Positions 41,272 through 54,353 of a stretch of DNA of 64,000 nt are shown here, one piece after another. Both the position numbers and the translations under genes were made by a program. Each line of letters begins with the position of its first letter. Positions within the stretch are counted from its first letter, which is position 1. The stretch lies in NCBI GenBank assembly GCA_025642075.2, contig JAODUO010000050.1:97501-161500 (forward strand). Direction: 5' to 3'. The DNA is from Ridgeia piscesae (lineage: Eukaryota; Annelida; Polychaeta; Sabellida; Siboglinidae). Under the pieces are notes generated by a model. It ran no database searches, had not been told where the DNA came from, and was given only the letters and a program-made list of their open reading frames with translations.

Positions 41272-44035
41272 GTAAGTACACAAATTTTGCAGTTTAAATT
41301 TATTTACTGTGTTAACAGTGGATGGCCTTCATTCAGTGTGGTAAGTTTTTCATGCTCTCGTATTGGTTATAAAGACTTTTGTGCACTGAATGGATACATA
41401 AAACAGCTCAAGGGCGTTTTCTTTGACACTGACATCTGCTTTCTATGAAACAGTGGTAAAAGGAACTAGACTAATTCCTTATTATTAAGTTATCGCCAAG
41501 GTTACGGATCTGCCTGTACACTGGATTGACTGGAAGCATTTTTTAACGAATTCCATTTACGACAGTCCTGAGACAAATCTAGGACATTTTACGAAGTCAC
41601 TTGAACCAATTTATACAGCATTTGTGACTGAATAATCAATAGTGCTTCTCACGTTTAAATGCCCATGAAAATCGGCTGAAGGTGAAGTGCAAAAGTACCA
41701 AGTACATCTAAACAATACTCACATAATTTTTAAAATAAAAGGTGTTTATGTTCCTATTAAATAGCTGACATAAAGAACGTAGTGAGAGAAAAGTGAGGAA
41801 AGAAAAGATGTAGAAACAGATAATGGTAACCGTGGCAACCTCACCCCTGACGACGGATGCCATGAAGAAAACAACATAGCTGTCTTAGCTAGTAGTTACT
41901 ATAGCTGTCATAGCTAGTAGTTGCTATAGTTGGTAGCTACTAGTTTAGTTGGCAGTTCCTGATTGATAGCATTATCCCACAACAGACGCAATTATATATT
42001 TTATATAATTGAATTACCAGGTATTTGAATATGGCACATCTGTTGTCTGTTATAGAATGATTGCAAAATGTTGACATCTTACAACACATTCCCCACATAG
42101 CTGTCAATACAAACGTGAGAATACTGCGCGCTGTGTACACAAAACTGCTTGGAGGGTCTTTGAAGTTTATCAGAAGCATCTGTTGGCAGGAAAGAAAGTA
42201 ACTTAAGTCGCAGTGCATTTGAATCGCCGGGTAAAAGCAGGAAACTTGAAATGCCGACAGATGTTTGACCCAGTGACCTTTCGGAAAGCAAAACATCAAC
42301 ATGCCCTGAATGCACTTTTGACTAAAATTTACACGTCATGTTAGATGTTATTAGCAATAATTTAATGGAGTGTTCAGTCAATGTTGCACAACATCAAACC
42401 GTTTATTTGCCAACAATCACGAATGTAAAAAGATTTTTATACCAAACGCATAATCTGCACAAAAACATCCATATATGCAAGCATGCGTATGTATGCTGAT
42501 ACACACACTAAATATAAGATGTCAATATTGATATAGTCATAACATATAAATCATAACCACATTTGATTATTTCAATAATAAGCCAACATTGAAACCTAAC
42601 ATGTTAATAATAACTGGACATAACCCGTAAATGAATAAATATTTTGATTATCTATATCAGACGCAAACGAAAAATCAACACAACGACTACCGAGATAAAT
42701 TTGGTTTTCTAATGTCTATTAATGCCACTGCATCTGTGGCTGTACATGTTTATTTTAATACCAACGACAGTTAGTGCACCCATGACGACCACTGCAACTG
42801 GCAGAGCCTGGAACCATCTAAAAAGCCACGGGTAGTGAATATATAATCGACTCAAGATAACACATTACTGACACAACCTGTGGTTAAGACATCATGTAAG
42901 CAACCACTGCGGGGTGAGCTGTCATCAATCTTCCGGAAAAAGGTTTTCATACTATGCATAAGATGCATCATCGTAAAGGTCGGACCTAGTCGGGGAGGCT
43001 GCCAAACAGCCGCATAAACCTTCCTCGAATCAAAGCCCACTGGTGGGCATTTACATGAAATACTCCCCTATATACCAGTGTGGCGGCAGAGAAGCCACGC
43101 GTAAATTACACGTAGCCTATCGCTCGGTATCGTCCACATCTGAGGAGATAAACCAGATGAAGGCAGCATCACAATGCTAGTTCATCTTCCCCTCATCCTT
43201 TTATCAATCACAGTCATCTTTATACCAGTCCTGTATGCTCAAACTGGTCAGGCAATTGCTACATTTTCCCAATTGTTTTAGGACAATGCAGTACAGCTGT
43301 ACTAATAGGCACTACATAGTCACTGAACTGGTCGTCTGACCACTTGAGTTGTCGGTGACAAGATTCTTAGGACAGCGAGAAACATTGACAATAGAAGGTT
43401 CCAATTTTTAAGATGCATCAATTAATGTTTGGTTTAAGATTAAATAAACGAATAAATTGTTAAGTGATTTCACAGTGATTTTTTTAAAAGTGATTTTCAA
43501 CAGTTTTCCAGAATTTGTTCATGTTTTTCATGTGAATTGCACACATGGGACTAAATATTACATACCACATTTTGATAATTTTTACTGAAGACTGAATTTA
43601 TCATTGATGTGGTGCATTTTTAAATTAAATGTAATGATTAATATGTTGGCCTACAGTCAATATGCATAATTAAATGATGAAATATTAATATGTACAGATT
43701 CTGACAATAAAGTACTATATCAATTAACACTAAAACATGACTTTGAAATAACTAATCAGTTTTGCATAGTTTGATATCAAGTAATATTTTTATATGGAAC
43801 TGCAACATATTTCCAATAGCGCATAATTAAAAGAAACATTTTATTCACGCAATTCTGCCTGGTGTCACTAGAGACATGCACCAAAACACAAACTACAAAC
43901 AAACTCACGCTGTGAGAAACCAGTAAAAATAAATTGCTATTAGACATGGTCCAGTTATGACCAGGCCACATCTGACCTGGGCGTGTAAAAGATCTTCTAA
44001 CAAACTGTGAATAAATCAATGTTTAATCCTTCAGG
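41272..44035. other. Unique sequence, no supported exon
   Basis: If the exon at 41227 is real this would be intron. Includes four copies of TAGCTAGTAGT-like words near 41880-41945. Open frames on the minus strand (41940-42302, 42852-43040, 43777-44019) are unrecognised. Confidence 0.4.
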
Positions 44036-44260
44036 ACAGTCTGAGTGCATGGTGCAGTGTGACTGCTGGCAGTGACTGACCAGTCAGTCTGAGTGCAGTG
44101 TGAACCCTGGCAGTGACTGACCAGTCAGTCTGAGTGCAGTGTGAACCCTGGCAGTGACTGACCAGTCAGTCTGAGTGCAGTGTGAACCCTGGCAGTGACT
44201 GACCAGTCAGTCTTGATTATTGACTTACAAATAGCATGCATGTGAACCCTGGCAGTGACT
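44036..44260. repeat. 41-bp tandem repeat, about 4-5 copies
   Basis: Unit contains CAGTCTGAGTGCAGTGTGAA and CCCTGGCAGTGACTGACC; three near-identical copies, one divergent first copy and a detached partial copy at about 44238-44260. Confidence 0.9.
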
Positions 44261-44284
44261 CCCATATCTGATATGTAATATATA

Positions 44285-44457
44285 CCATATTATATTAATA
44301 TATAATATTATATATATATATATATATATTATACATACCTATAAATATATATATAATAATATATATTTTAAAAATATATTTTATAAAAATAATTATATAT
44401 AATATAAAATATATATTAAAATATTTATATATATTATATATTATAATATATAAAATG

Positions 44458-44490
<33 letters not shown>

Positions 44491-44559
44491 ATATTATTTA
44501 TTATCTATTAGATATATTTTATATTCACCTATGTATTTTTGTCACACTACTTTTGGTTG

Positions 44560-44606
<47 letters not shown>
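44285..44606. repeat. AT-rich / (TA)n region
   Basis: TA tracts at about 44310-44330, 44458-44486 and 44562-44606 within almost pure A/T DNA. Confidence 0.9.
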
Positions 44607-44610
<4 letters not shown>

Positions 44611-45268
44611 ACCAATACGTGTTGACACGTTTAATCACTATTTGCAAAAAAATACATTACCCCTGGTAGGTGTAATCATGTATAATCTGGTCTGATTATT
44701 TGATGACACAACACAATCATGGTTATGATTACACCAACTTATAAAAAAGTCAATTACAATTACAACTGTGAATGTAATCGAATACAATATATTATGATTA
44801 TGATTACAATCATAATCGACCCTAGTTCTGACAGCCTGTTACTATTTTGCCAGATTATAAGAAAACTGTACAATTCTGACAGCCATCGCCACCATGTCAG
44901 ACATTGATATGCTGATAACATTTTATCAAAATATAACATCTCCAGCTCTTTTAAAATACATCCATGATGCATCACATATGCAGTGCTCATCAATATTTAT
45001 ACCAAAAACAGCCACGGTTTCCTACATGCATATGTGTTGTTGTGTCAATTAACATGGCACAAAATCACTATGCCAATTGGCCCTTTACAAACATACATCA
45101 TGGGTCTTAGGTCTTATGTACAGCCCCCTCCTGTAGGCTCACCTGCACACACACAATACATACACAAACTAATCTTGAATTCAACCCGCGAATACATTTT
45201 ACAGCCCACAGATTTAAACTGTTACAGCAACAAAGTTGGAGCAAAGCCTTATGCAGAGGAATTACACT
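44607..45268. other. Unique sequence with a short palindrome
   Basis: GATTATGATT and AATCATAATC (about 44797-44818) form a perfect 10-bp hairpin; otherwise nothing supported. Confidence 0.4.
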
Positions 45269-45732
45269 AATTAGGAGTCAGACCACATTTGCATTTTCAG
45301 AGGCGACCATTATAACGTTTCCTTCATTCCCTACTAATCTTGATGAGCTCTGTTATTGACAATTTCACAGCATATTTACCCTCCATACACAGAAGTTCTG
45401 TGAAACATTTGAGAACTTCTAATACCTCAGGCTCCCACAAACTTCTTTCAAACCTTACACCCCTTCATTTCTGCTTGAACCACCCACGGATTGCCCCTGA
45501 TTACATCACCAAGCAAAATGACAACTGTATTAATACGCAGAAATGCACCGACTGACAGCTGTCGTAATTTGACAGCTCTGATGCCACGCTGCACAAAAAC
45601 ATAATTTCTACTCACTCCACACTACATTATTTTGTGCTCACAGAAATTCAGACAACCTGCATAATGCTGCTTTTATAGGGTAATCTTTGGTCGGGTAATG
45701 GCGGACGAGCACCTTATTGTGGTCTTACATCA
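45269..45732 (+). mobile_element. Dispersed repeat family, copy 1
   Basis: 464 bp, about 93-95% identical by eye to 47695-48154, starting AATTAGGAGTCAGACCACAT and ending TTATTGTGGTCTTACATCA. The ends show loose inverted similarity (GTCAGACCACA against GTAAGACCACA), suggesting a MITE. No protein coding. Confidence 0.8.
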
Positions 45733-47694
45733 AATAGATTGGCTGAAAATGTCAAATGTTCACAAAAGTTAGTAATACATCAAGAATGACATATAGCTAG
45801 ATTAACTGTCTAGGGACATTGACACCATCTCAATAATAAGTATAATATGCGTCATCAAACGTTGCACCCCTCCAAGATAAACAGCACTGTGTGTGGGTTG
45901 AAACAGTTTATTCAGAAACTGATAAAATATAAGACGTTTGCCTGAAACAAATGGCACTGTACACAACAAACAGTCTGCCACAGTCTCTTACCGATCTGAC
46001 AGTAACATATAGAGAATATTGAAGATATCTATTTTTTACATTATTTTTACAAAATGTAAATTTCCCCATAAAAATACAAAATCTATTTTTTAAGCCGCAA
46101 TTTTGTCAGACAAGCAAAGTGCTAAATTTCACGAATTTCAATATAACATAATGCTCACAAACTTTGCTCAATTGTATGATGCAATTATGAACTGTGCGTC
46201 ATATATATACGTCCCCAGGAGGGTTCAAAATCACAGGCCAGTTTCTCATAAATTTTCACAATATTGAAAGGCCAGGCAGTGTCTTTCGATGGTAATTTCA
46301 ATTAAATTGTATGTAGAGCGTTGAAATGTGGGATATGTATTGAGGAATATACACGTTACATGACGGATGCATATTCTCTACACGGGCTCATCCCATTAGA
46401 TTATACAGAGACACGTCAATAACCACCACATGTCATTTATTTCATCACAAATTATTTTGCTGGTGTGCAAACACTTATTGAAAACATCAGATACTGTTGG
46501 TAGAATAGTTAATTTCAGAATAAAATGTTGGACAGAGACATCATAGACACGTGGCAAATGTTGAATAGACAGTTGTGGCACTCTCTGCCGCAACTTGATT
46601 GCTGTAAACACATTCAATGTAGTAATAATTGTGTTACTAAAACATATCCAGATTGTTTTAAGTTCATTAAAAAGCATTTTAAAATGTTACAATTTGGATA
46701 GAACATGCAAAATACCAGTGATTGACATCGTTTCTTATCAGACTATAGATCACTGACATGTCCTATGCAAATATCTGTATAATTCGGGGTTATATTACAC
46801 CTGAAAAGTGGACGACTGTCGACAGGGATGATATGTTAGTTCTTGTAGACAATTTCAACATACTGACACTGATGTTAGGTGACCAATTTTAATTTGTATG
46901 AGCATCAATGAAACTATTCGGATTACGGCAGTCAGTACACACTTGGAGAAAACGCGCTGCTTTCTTATTCTCAGTCACATCTGGGGTATATTTTAATATA
47001 TTCTCAATTGTGGTTGGTGTTTCAGTTAGGGTATATGTGTCGCTATAATAAGCAGGTGATAGTTCATTTTTAGATGCCCGTGGACAATCCGCTTCATACG
47101 GCGACCAACAATTGACTAAAATAGAGGCTGCGTTTAGGGGGTGGGGTGTAATAAAATGTTCTTTGCTCGCCCATTCATGCTTATTGTGTGTTCTAAATAT
47201 GACACAAGCAAGAGTCACATAATTAGGATTAACAAATAGGAAGAAAATGCATGTTCATTTTAATATTTGTTGTTAAGAAACACGCATTTGTAGATGTCGC
47301 ATAATTAATGTAATGGCAGCTAAGCTCATCGTACTGGGAAAATGTAGTTAATGTGGCGCATTTTTCGAATACGAAACAAAATATTCACACTCTTGAACAG
47401 GGACATTTGAAGCACAAACTCTTGCTGTCTTCATTATAGTATATTATGCATAGAGCGTGTGTGAAATGCAGAGTGTAACTTCCACACAACCAATATTGTC
47501 ACTGTATTTTCCTTGCACATCACACAGTAACTAGCTTACTAATTACTTTTAATAACTCTCTTAGATGCAGCGTATCAGTAAATAATGACTCCATTGTATT
47601 CCAGTCAATATCAACTTCAAATGCAGCAAAAACAACCTCACACATCGCTCAAACCACGTTTTCGTGCCTCTTATGTCAAAACGGACCATTTTTC
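45733..47694. other. Unique sequence between two repeat copies
   Basis: Minus-strand frames at 46396-46677 (94 codons) and 46889-47218 (no internal Met) are open but unrecognised. No splice-supported gene. Confidence 0.4.
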
Positions 47695-48154
47695 AATTAG
47701 GAGTCAGACCACATTTGCATTTTCCATAGGCGACCATTATAATGTTTCCTTCATTCCCCACTAATCTTGATGAGCTCTGTTATTGCCAATTTCACAGCAT
47801 ATTTACCCTCCATAGACAGAAGTTCTGTGAAAGAATTTTGAACTTCTAATACCTCAGGCTCCCACAAACTTCTTTCAAAACTTACACCCCTTCATTTCTG
47901 CTTGAACCACCCACGGATTGCCCCTGATTACATCACCAAGCAAAATGACAACTGTATTGATACGCAGAAATGCACCGACTGACAGCTGTCTAATTTGACA
48001 GCTCTGATGCCACGCTGCACAAAAACATCATTTCTACTCACTCCACACTACATATGTGCTCAGCGAAATTCAGGCAACCTGCATAATGCTGCTTTTATAG
48101 GACACTGTTTGGACGGGTAATGGCAGACGAACACCTTATTGTGGTCTTACATCA
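47695..48154 (+). mobile_element. Dispersed repeat family, copy 2
   Basis: Same boundaries and orientation as the copy at 45269; differs by scattered substitutions and small indels (e.g. TTTTCCATAGGCG for TTTTCAGAGGCG). Confidence 0.8.
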
Positions 48155-48288
48155 CCTCTACTGTCTCTGTGACCTTGACCCTGACCATGGCTATAAACAT
48201 GTCACAATATAGATAAAAACAACCAATGTCCATAAAAGTGTCAACCTAAGCTGTGAAAATATAATTAAAATGTTGGCAACTCGTTAAT

Positions 48289-48295
<7 letters not shown>

Positions 48296-48364
<69 letters not shown>
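48296..48364. repeat. (TA)n microsatellite
   Basis: Pure TA tract. Confidence 0.95.
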
Positions 48365-48368
<4 letters not shown>

Positions 48369-49226
48369 CAACAGTAGGTTACCATAGCAATGAAAATGAG
48401 ACTGACTATTGATTTGGAAACACAATTTTCAACAATGATACAAAAGTCATGCAATGGATAAGGGATTGTACCAGTTGGATATGTATGAAATTAATTATTA
48501 CATGTATTTAACAAGGATTTTTAATAATATCTTTCCACAGTATGCTTCTATGTTGTGATCATGTGTTTATTAACTATTACAATCACAAGCCCAAAACGTT
48601 TACTTCTGATGTCCATTTGATCAGCCTATGTTGGTACATTGTATATATCTGTCTTTTTATTCCCAGACAGCTAATAACATTCTGACTAGAAAGGGTGCAG
48701 AAAGTGTGACTTAGTTATGATATTCATCATATCTGTCATCTGTCTGCTTACACTGTCCCAGGGACCATGTCAGTGGAGCACGCAAAACAATGGAACATTA
48801 CAAACAGTGGGCAGTGAGCTCATGTACTTACTGAGTGCAATTGTTCCATCTCTGACCAGAGCTGGCTTCAATTCACTTCAATCAATTCCAATTCCATTCC
48901 AATTCACATGCATTTATGAAGGATCAATTCCAATTCAACTAATTTAAATGCATGCACAAAAAGGAGCAATTAGTTTTTATTCATTTCCAATTCAATAAGA
49001 AAATCTGTAATATTAGTTTTTAGTACTTCTGTCTAGATGTAAATATTCACAATATTGCACACACAGCCCATGTTTTATCAGTTGACAAATCTGAGTCCGG
49101 TTGTTATATTTAGGTTTCTGATCAAAAATGAATGTCCAAAAATGTTACAACTTAACATATATTTTGCAGTTTATATGTGTAAATTTGTGTAGAGTAACAT
49201 CATAAATTAAGTATGCAGGATTGTTA
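48365..49226. other. Unique sequence
   Basis: Contains CAATTCCAATTC-type imperfect repeats at 48870-48990; nothing coding is supported. Confidence 0.4.
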
Positions 49227-49546
49227 CCTTTTTTGTTTGTACTTTGTGAACTTACACAAACATACCTTTTTTGTTTGTACTTTGTGAACTTACATAAACA
49301 CACTTTTGTTTGTACTTTGTGAACTTACACAAACATACCTTTTTTGTTTGTACTTTGTGAACTTACATAAACACACTTTTGTTTGTACTTTGTGAACTTA
49401 CACAAACATACCTTTTTTGTTTGTACTTTGTGAACTTACATAAACACACTTTTGTTTGTACTTTGTGAACTTACACAAACATACCTTTTTTGTTTGTACT
49501 TTGTGAACTTACATAAACACACTTTTGTTTGTACTTTGTGAACTTC
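49227..49546. repeat. Dimeric tandem repeat (about 77 bp period)
   Basis: TTTGTTTGTACTTTGTGAAC units alternate between a longer form (CCTTTTTT...ACACAAACATA) and a shorter form (CTTTT...ACATAAACACA), four dimers in all. Alternation is strict, so the repeat expanded as a dimer. Confidence 0.92.
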
Positions 49547-51320
49547 CCAGAGAAGTTGAGATGGTGTCTGATTGAACACAGGTCTGCCAGAGAGTATAAA
49601 GAGTAAAGCTAAAATCCTGAGGATTGGATACTGCGCCATATAAGAACCTACCTTTAATTAAAATTACACAACCACACCTTATTAGCTGGTGGCATTTGGG
49701 AAGTAAGTTGAAAAGCAGTCTTTTGGCCAGGATGTCTTAACATTATACGTTGTTTATTCACCATTCTTGGCCTGCCAAAGGTCACTGGTGCAACATTTCC
49801 ATTCCACATTGTACACAAATTGTGTATTACAAGCTGAAATAATTGCTGCAAATGTTTGGCTTACACGTTTTCCATGGCAAAGTTCTATTTCTGAGAAAGG
49901 GACTTTTATTTAAATTTACAAGATCAAATTTCAAAATGGCAAATTTATTTCCCTCTAAAATTGTTCACTTAAAAATGATTAGAAACAAACTCACATGATT
50001 TCAGTAAAGAATGGATGATTTAGCAAAAAATGTTGCTGGTGTCATCAAATTTACGGGAATGTGAGGAAGCTCACGACCACAGCCAGTTTGTTTACATGAT
50101 AAGGTCAGTGTTTTTCATGCAAACGCTTGTGCCAGTAAGTCGGCTAAGAATAGTTCTGACGGCTCAAACCTAATCCAGCCAGAGACAGCCGCAGATGAAG
50201 AGGATTATTTTGGCTGCTGCACATTGGACAAAACTGACACGCATAGCTGCAGGAACAGGGGGCAGCACCAAAACTGTTTTTTTTTTCTGGGGGCTGACAT
50301 ACATTTCTCCCCCTCCAGTATGTAAATCAAGAAGTAATTTTTTGAGCAGGCTGCAAATACTTGAAATACTGGTGCTTAGAACACAGATGCAGGAACAAGG
50401 GGTAGGGGGAGCTGTTCTTACTTGAATTATTTTGGTGTGTTGGCACTGGGCAGATATGGTTCTGCCCCCAGTAAATCAGAAGTGTTTTGAGAGCAGTCAG
50501 CTGACAGAACAGAATTTATGGCGTCACGGTGGCAAAACAAAAAAGGTAGAGGAATATATAGTGTTGTTGAAGTTCCGCTGGTTTTCAGCCCCCTAAAAAT
50601 ATATTTTCTTCCCACACGAGTGTGGCCATGTGTTATGTTTGTTGTTGCCTCACAAATTCTTCATGACAGCCGGATTCTACACATTCATGTTGAATCTTAC
50701 CCGCACCACTGACTTTCACAATCTTCTAGACTAAATGTCACAACAAAGGGATGACCCGCCATGTGCTGACCTTCTAATTCCTCCAAACATCCGGTAGCAC
50801 CTAGTCCAGTTTTAGAAACACCAACATATCAGATAATCTATCTGTTTTTCATAGCAGATGTATTGTATCGATAGAACAAATAATATCATAGTTGACTACC
50901 CAAATACACTATCAGGCAATGCCACATGACAGTGACCTATCAGGAGCATTGCTGTGGCAATATGCACCTGTTTACGTCACCACCAAACACTGTTTGATGT
51001 GTTTGATCGGTGTTTGATCGTGAGTTGGTGACCCAACATGCACTATTCTTATCCAACACGGAGGATCTGATAACCAAATAAAAAAAAAATCGAGCATCAA
51101 AACAGTAACAGAGTGACCTTGAACCCTAGTCTGAATTGTCTGAACATGTGACAGTAGGAGGTCATGTGACATAGCTCTAGTAAACATTGGACAATCACAT
51201 GCTGCATTGTCACATGACATAGTATGTCAGTGTATCTGGACTTTTAGATCAAATGTAGTTAGATGAAATGTCAGACACCCACAATGTATTATATCAGTGT
51301 ATCGCTATATGGGTAACCTT
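49547..51320. other. Unique and old repeat sequence, no supported gene
   Basis: 50240-50500 contains two related segments (GCAGGAACAGGGGGCAG and GCAGGAACAAGGGGTAGG, each near an AGTAAATCA-GAAGT-like motif), probably remnants of a tandem or transposon sequence. No gene. Confidence 0.4.
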
Positions 51321-51321
51321 C

Positions 51322-51440
51322 CAGTAAAATGGCTTTACCACTTTTTATGTATGTGTTCGGAATGTCATTCTTCATCACTTCCGGTACAAAGAAGTCAGAT
51401 AGTATTCGTTTAAATTGTATTTTAGACATACCAATCCATA
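51322..51440 (+). repeat. Inverted-repeat partner A of a dispersed element
   Basis: Segment with CCGGTACAAAGAAGTCAGAT matches the reverse complement of 53293-53408 over about 110 bp with moderate divergence. Also shared are AAATGG, ACCACTTTTT, ATGTATG and TTTAAATTGT. Confidence 0.6.
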
Positions 51441-52982
51441 TAGTATATAGTCACACACATATTTCTTGTTTAATTTTGTATGAATGTTATGCACCTTAAG
51501 ACTATCTTCAAAATGTAAATTTTGATTGACTATGTGCACTGCCATTGTTGCCCAATTCACCAAGAAGTAACACAACAGAATGTGTGATTATAACGAAGAC
51601 TGTCAACTACTCTCATCAATATAGGCTGTGCATAATGAATAATAGTAGCCCATCGACGTGGTTTAAGTTGCTTATATAAATCTACCATTAGCAAAATACC
51701 CGAGTGTCCGGCATACAGATGTAAAAACAAAGCAGGAGTATCTATGTGTTGAAAAATTAAAGAGATTCAAATGCGAAAACAATTCCAGTGAAGCGCGTGT
51801 TGGCAATGAAATGGTTGTGCAACATTGGTAAAGACCACAAGTTGGCCAAATTCAACCGAACAATGACAATTTTATTTTGAATTCATTGAATGATGACGAC
51901 TCTTGAAAGAAGATGCCACCACTGAATTTGTGGACCGAAAGACCCAGGGGGCTGGGTATTGAGCGATGTTGTATTTTGTTGTAAAACAACAAATGCATAT
52001 ATGTCTATAGTAATGATGGTTATTTTAAATGATGATGGTGTCACCGGAAGGTGACTTTTAACCAAATGACATCCATGCAATGCAACACACTGACAATTTA
52101 ACATACAGGGTATACTTTAGTTTTGTTCTTGTACATGTTGCATTGTGAAAATAATTACTTACTTAGTCTTTTACCTTTTCACATAACCATGAAAACTACC
52201 TATTATTACAGCTGCCAAGCTTCCCCTCACATACCATATACAGGGCCTACATATACAGTCCGTACATTGACAAACTGTCCCGACATACGGGGTGTCCACT
52301 CATCAGGGGGTCCGCTGAAGAGGGGGACTACTGCATACACATTATGTTAAAAAATTTAATCATTTACATTCTGTAACGAATACAAATCATAAAACAAACT
52401 CACACAAAACTTGACGGCAAGCCATGTCACTACATATAATTTGCTTCACAAAAATTTAAATTGGGATATATTTATATATAACCGGGTATATATACAGTGT
52501 ATATATACACAAACTAACCGACCTACACAGATAATAGCCTAATCGATGCCTCGACCCAATACAGACATTACGGTAATCACAGAGCTACGTACGCATATAG
52601 CCACAGAAGGTGTGTTGTAATCGATTTTTGCATGATTTCGTTTCGTGAATTGTATTCGTTTCAGTAATGTAAGTGATTTTACTTTGTAACCTAATGTGTG
52701 TATATGTTTTGTAGGTTAGGTCAGAATTTAAAATATCACAGTCCAGATTCAGCCTGTGTGCATTTCGTGTTTCAGTGGGTGGCAGTAGTGGATTTGTGAC
52801 GTCACACCGGGTGACACCGCCTCACGTGAAATGCCCAAAATTCAGTCTCAATAGAGGCTCAGTAATTCTTCTTAAACACGTACTAAATGATCTAATAATT
52901 AATAAAAGTTATGGCATGTGATACAATAGATATTGCTTAATGGTTTGAGCATTTTTTACATTTAGGGTTACATGTTCCTTTA
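51441..52982. other. Unique sequence with a CRE palindrome
   Basis: No coding exon seen. TGACGTCA at 52797-52804, in a GC-richer stretch with CACGTG-like CTCACGTGA, could be promoter or repeat derived. Confidence 0.35.
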
Positions 52983-53292
52983 GTGCCATTGAGTCGACAT
53001 AAACAAGCCGATGTCACAGGGCAGTTAGTGCATCCCAGAGGCATCAGGACCGCAAAGGTGATGTCTTGCGAACTGCAGATATGACCCCAAACTTAAGGCT
53101 ACATTATTAATTTGTTTGTGTATAATGCTTGTTTTAAGTTTAAATTTATAAAATATTGCTAATTATTTTATTTTGAATTCACAATGCACATGCAAGACAT
53201 CGCGTTTGCAGTCGTGATGCTCTGGGATCAGTGGGATGCACTGACTGCTCATGCCCTGTGACATCGGCTTGTTTACGCCGACTCGGCGGCAT
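52983..53292. mobile_element. Fold-back element with about 95-bp terminal inverted repeats
   Basis: 52983-53083 and 53190-53292 are reverse complements with few mismatches and small indels. Shared blocks include ACAAGCCGATGTCACAGGGC, AGTGCATCC and GATGTCTTGC. About 105 bp of AT-rich loop lies between. No coding capacity. Typical of a MITE or fold-back insertion. Confidence 0.78.
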
Positions 53293-53408
53293 TAAATTTA
53301 TCTCAAACACAATTTAAAAAATACTATATCCGACTTCTTTGTACTGGAAATGATGTAGAATGATATTCTGAATACATACACATCGAAAAAAGGTGGCAAA
53401 ACCATTTA
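53293..53408 (-). repeat. Inverted-repeat partner B of a dispersed element
   Basis: Reverse complement carries CAGTACAAAGAAGTCGGAT and matches 51322-51440. It abuts the fold-back element directly. Confidence 0.6.
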
Positions 53409-53453
53409 AAAAAGGCCCTAATGGCCTAATAATTTAAGCCGTTTATATTTGGG

Positions 53454-53456
<3 letters not shown>

Positions 53457-53496
<40 letters not shown>
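53457..53496. repeat. (TA)n microsatellite
   Basis: Pure TA tract. Confidence 0.95.
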
Positions 53497-53499
<3 letters not shown>

Positions 53500-54013
53500 T
53501 AGCATGCTTGACTAGAGTTTGACAATTTATGATTATTATTGATCACATATTCATATCATAATCATTATATATCCCTACTCAGTCACAATGTCAGAAAGTA
53601 AATGGTCGTCCTCATCCAAAGTATTAATATTCACGCGTCATATAATCAAAGTGACAGCATTCCATTGTGAATAGTGTCAGTATCAGCGCTAACAGAAACA
53701 AACAAACAAACACTCATAATCTCATGTCAACAATCACGATGACGGTTGAGCGATAATTGGGAGACGCGTGTAAACTTCCCAAACCCACAGATCACTTGAA
53801 CTACCATTGACATGACATGTTATGCATTGTATTCACATATACAAATCAATGTACGTACAGTGTGGTTCACGGCAGGAAATGGCTGCAAAACGGTGGTAGC
53901 GTGTGCTAAAATAATGTTTACTGTTTCTGCTTGTAACAAAGTTTGATCACCAGATGGCGCACCGATATTCTTCAGTATAGTATGCTATTTGTACACCAGG
54001 TGGCGTTGCTGCA

Positions 54014-54015
<2 letters not shown>
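53497..54015. other. Unique sequence
   Basis: Nothing supported. Confidence 0.4.
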
Positions 54016-54051
<36 letters not shown>

Positions 54052-54353
54052 ACTCACTCACTCACTCACTCACTCACTCACTCACTCACTCACTCACTCA
54101 CTCACTCACTCACTCACTCACTCACTCACTCACTCACTCACTCACTCACTCACTCACTCACTCACTCACTCACTCACTCACTCACTCACTCACTCACTCA
54201 CTCACTCACTCACTCACTCACTCACTCACTCACTCACTCACTCACTCACTCACTCACTCACTCACTCACTCACTCACGCACGCACGCACGCACGCACGCA
54301 CGCACTCACGCATTCACGCATTCACGCATTCACGCACTCACTCACTCACTCTC
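54016..54353. repeat. (CT)n-(CACT)n-(CGCA)n compound microsatellite
   Basis: (CT)n to about 54047, (CACT)n to about 54275, then CGCA and CGCATTCA units. Thr/His/Ser/Leu frames of about 140 codons are artefacts. Confidence 0.97.

Noticed and set aside
46889..47218. 109-codon minus-strand frame
   Set aside because: Begins with GTG, has no internal Met, no splice support and no recognised motif.
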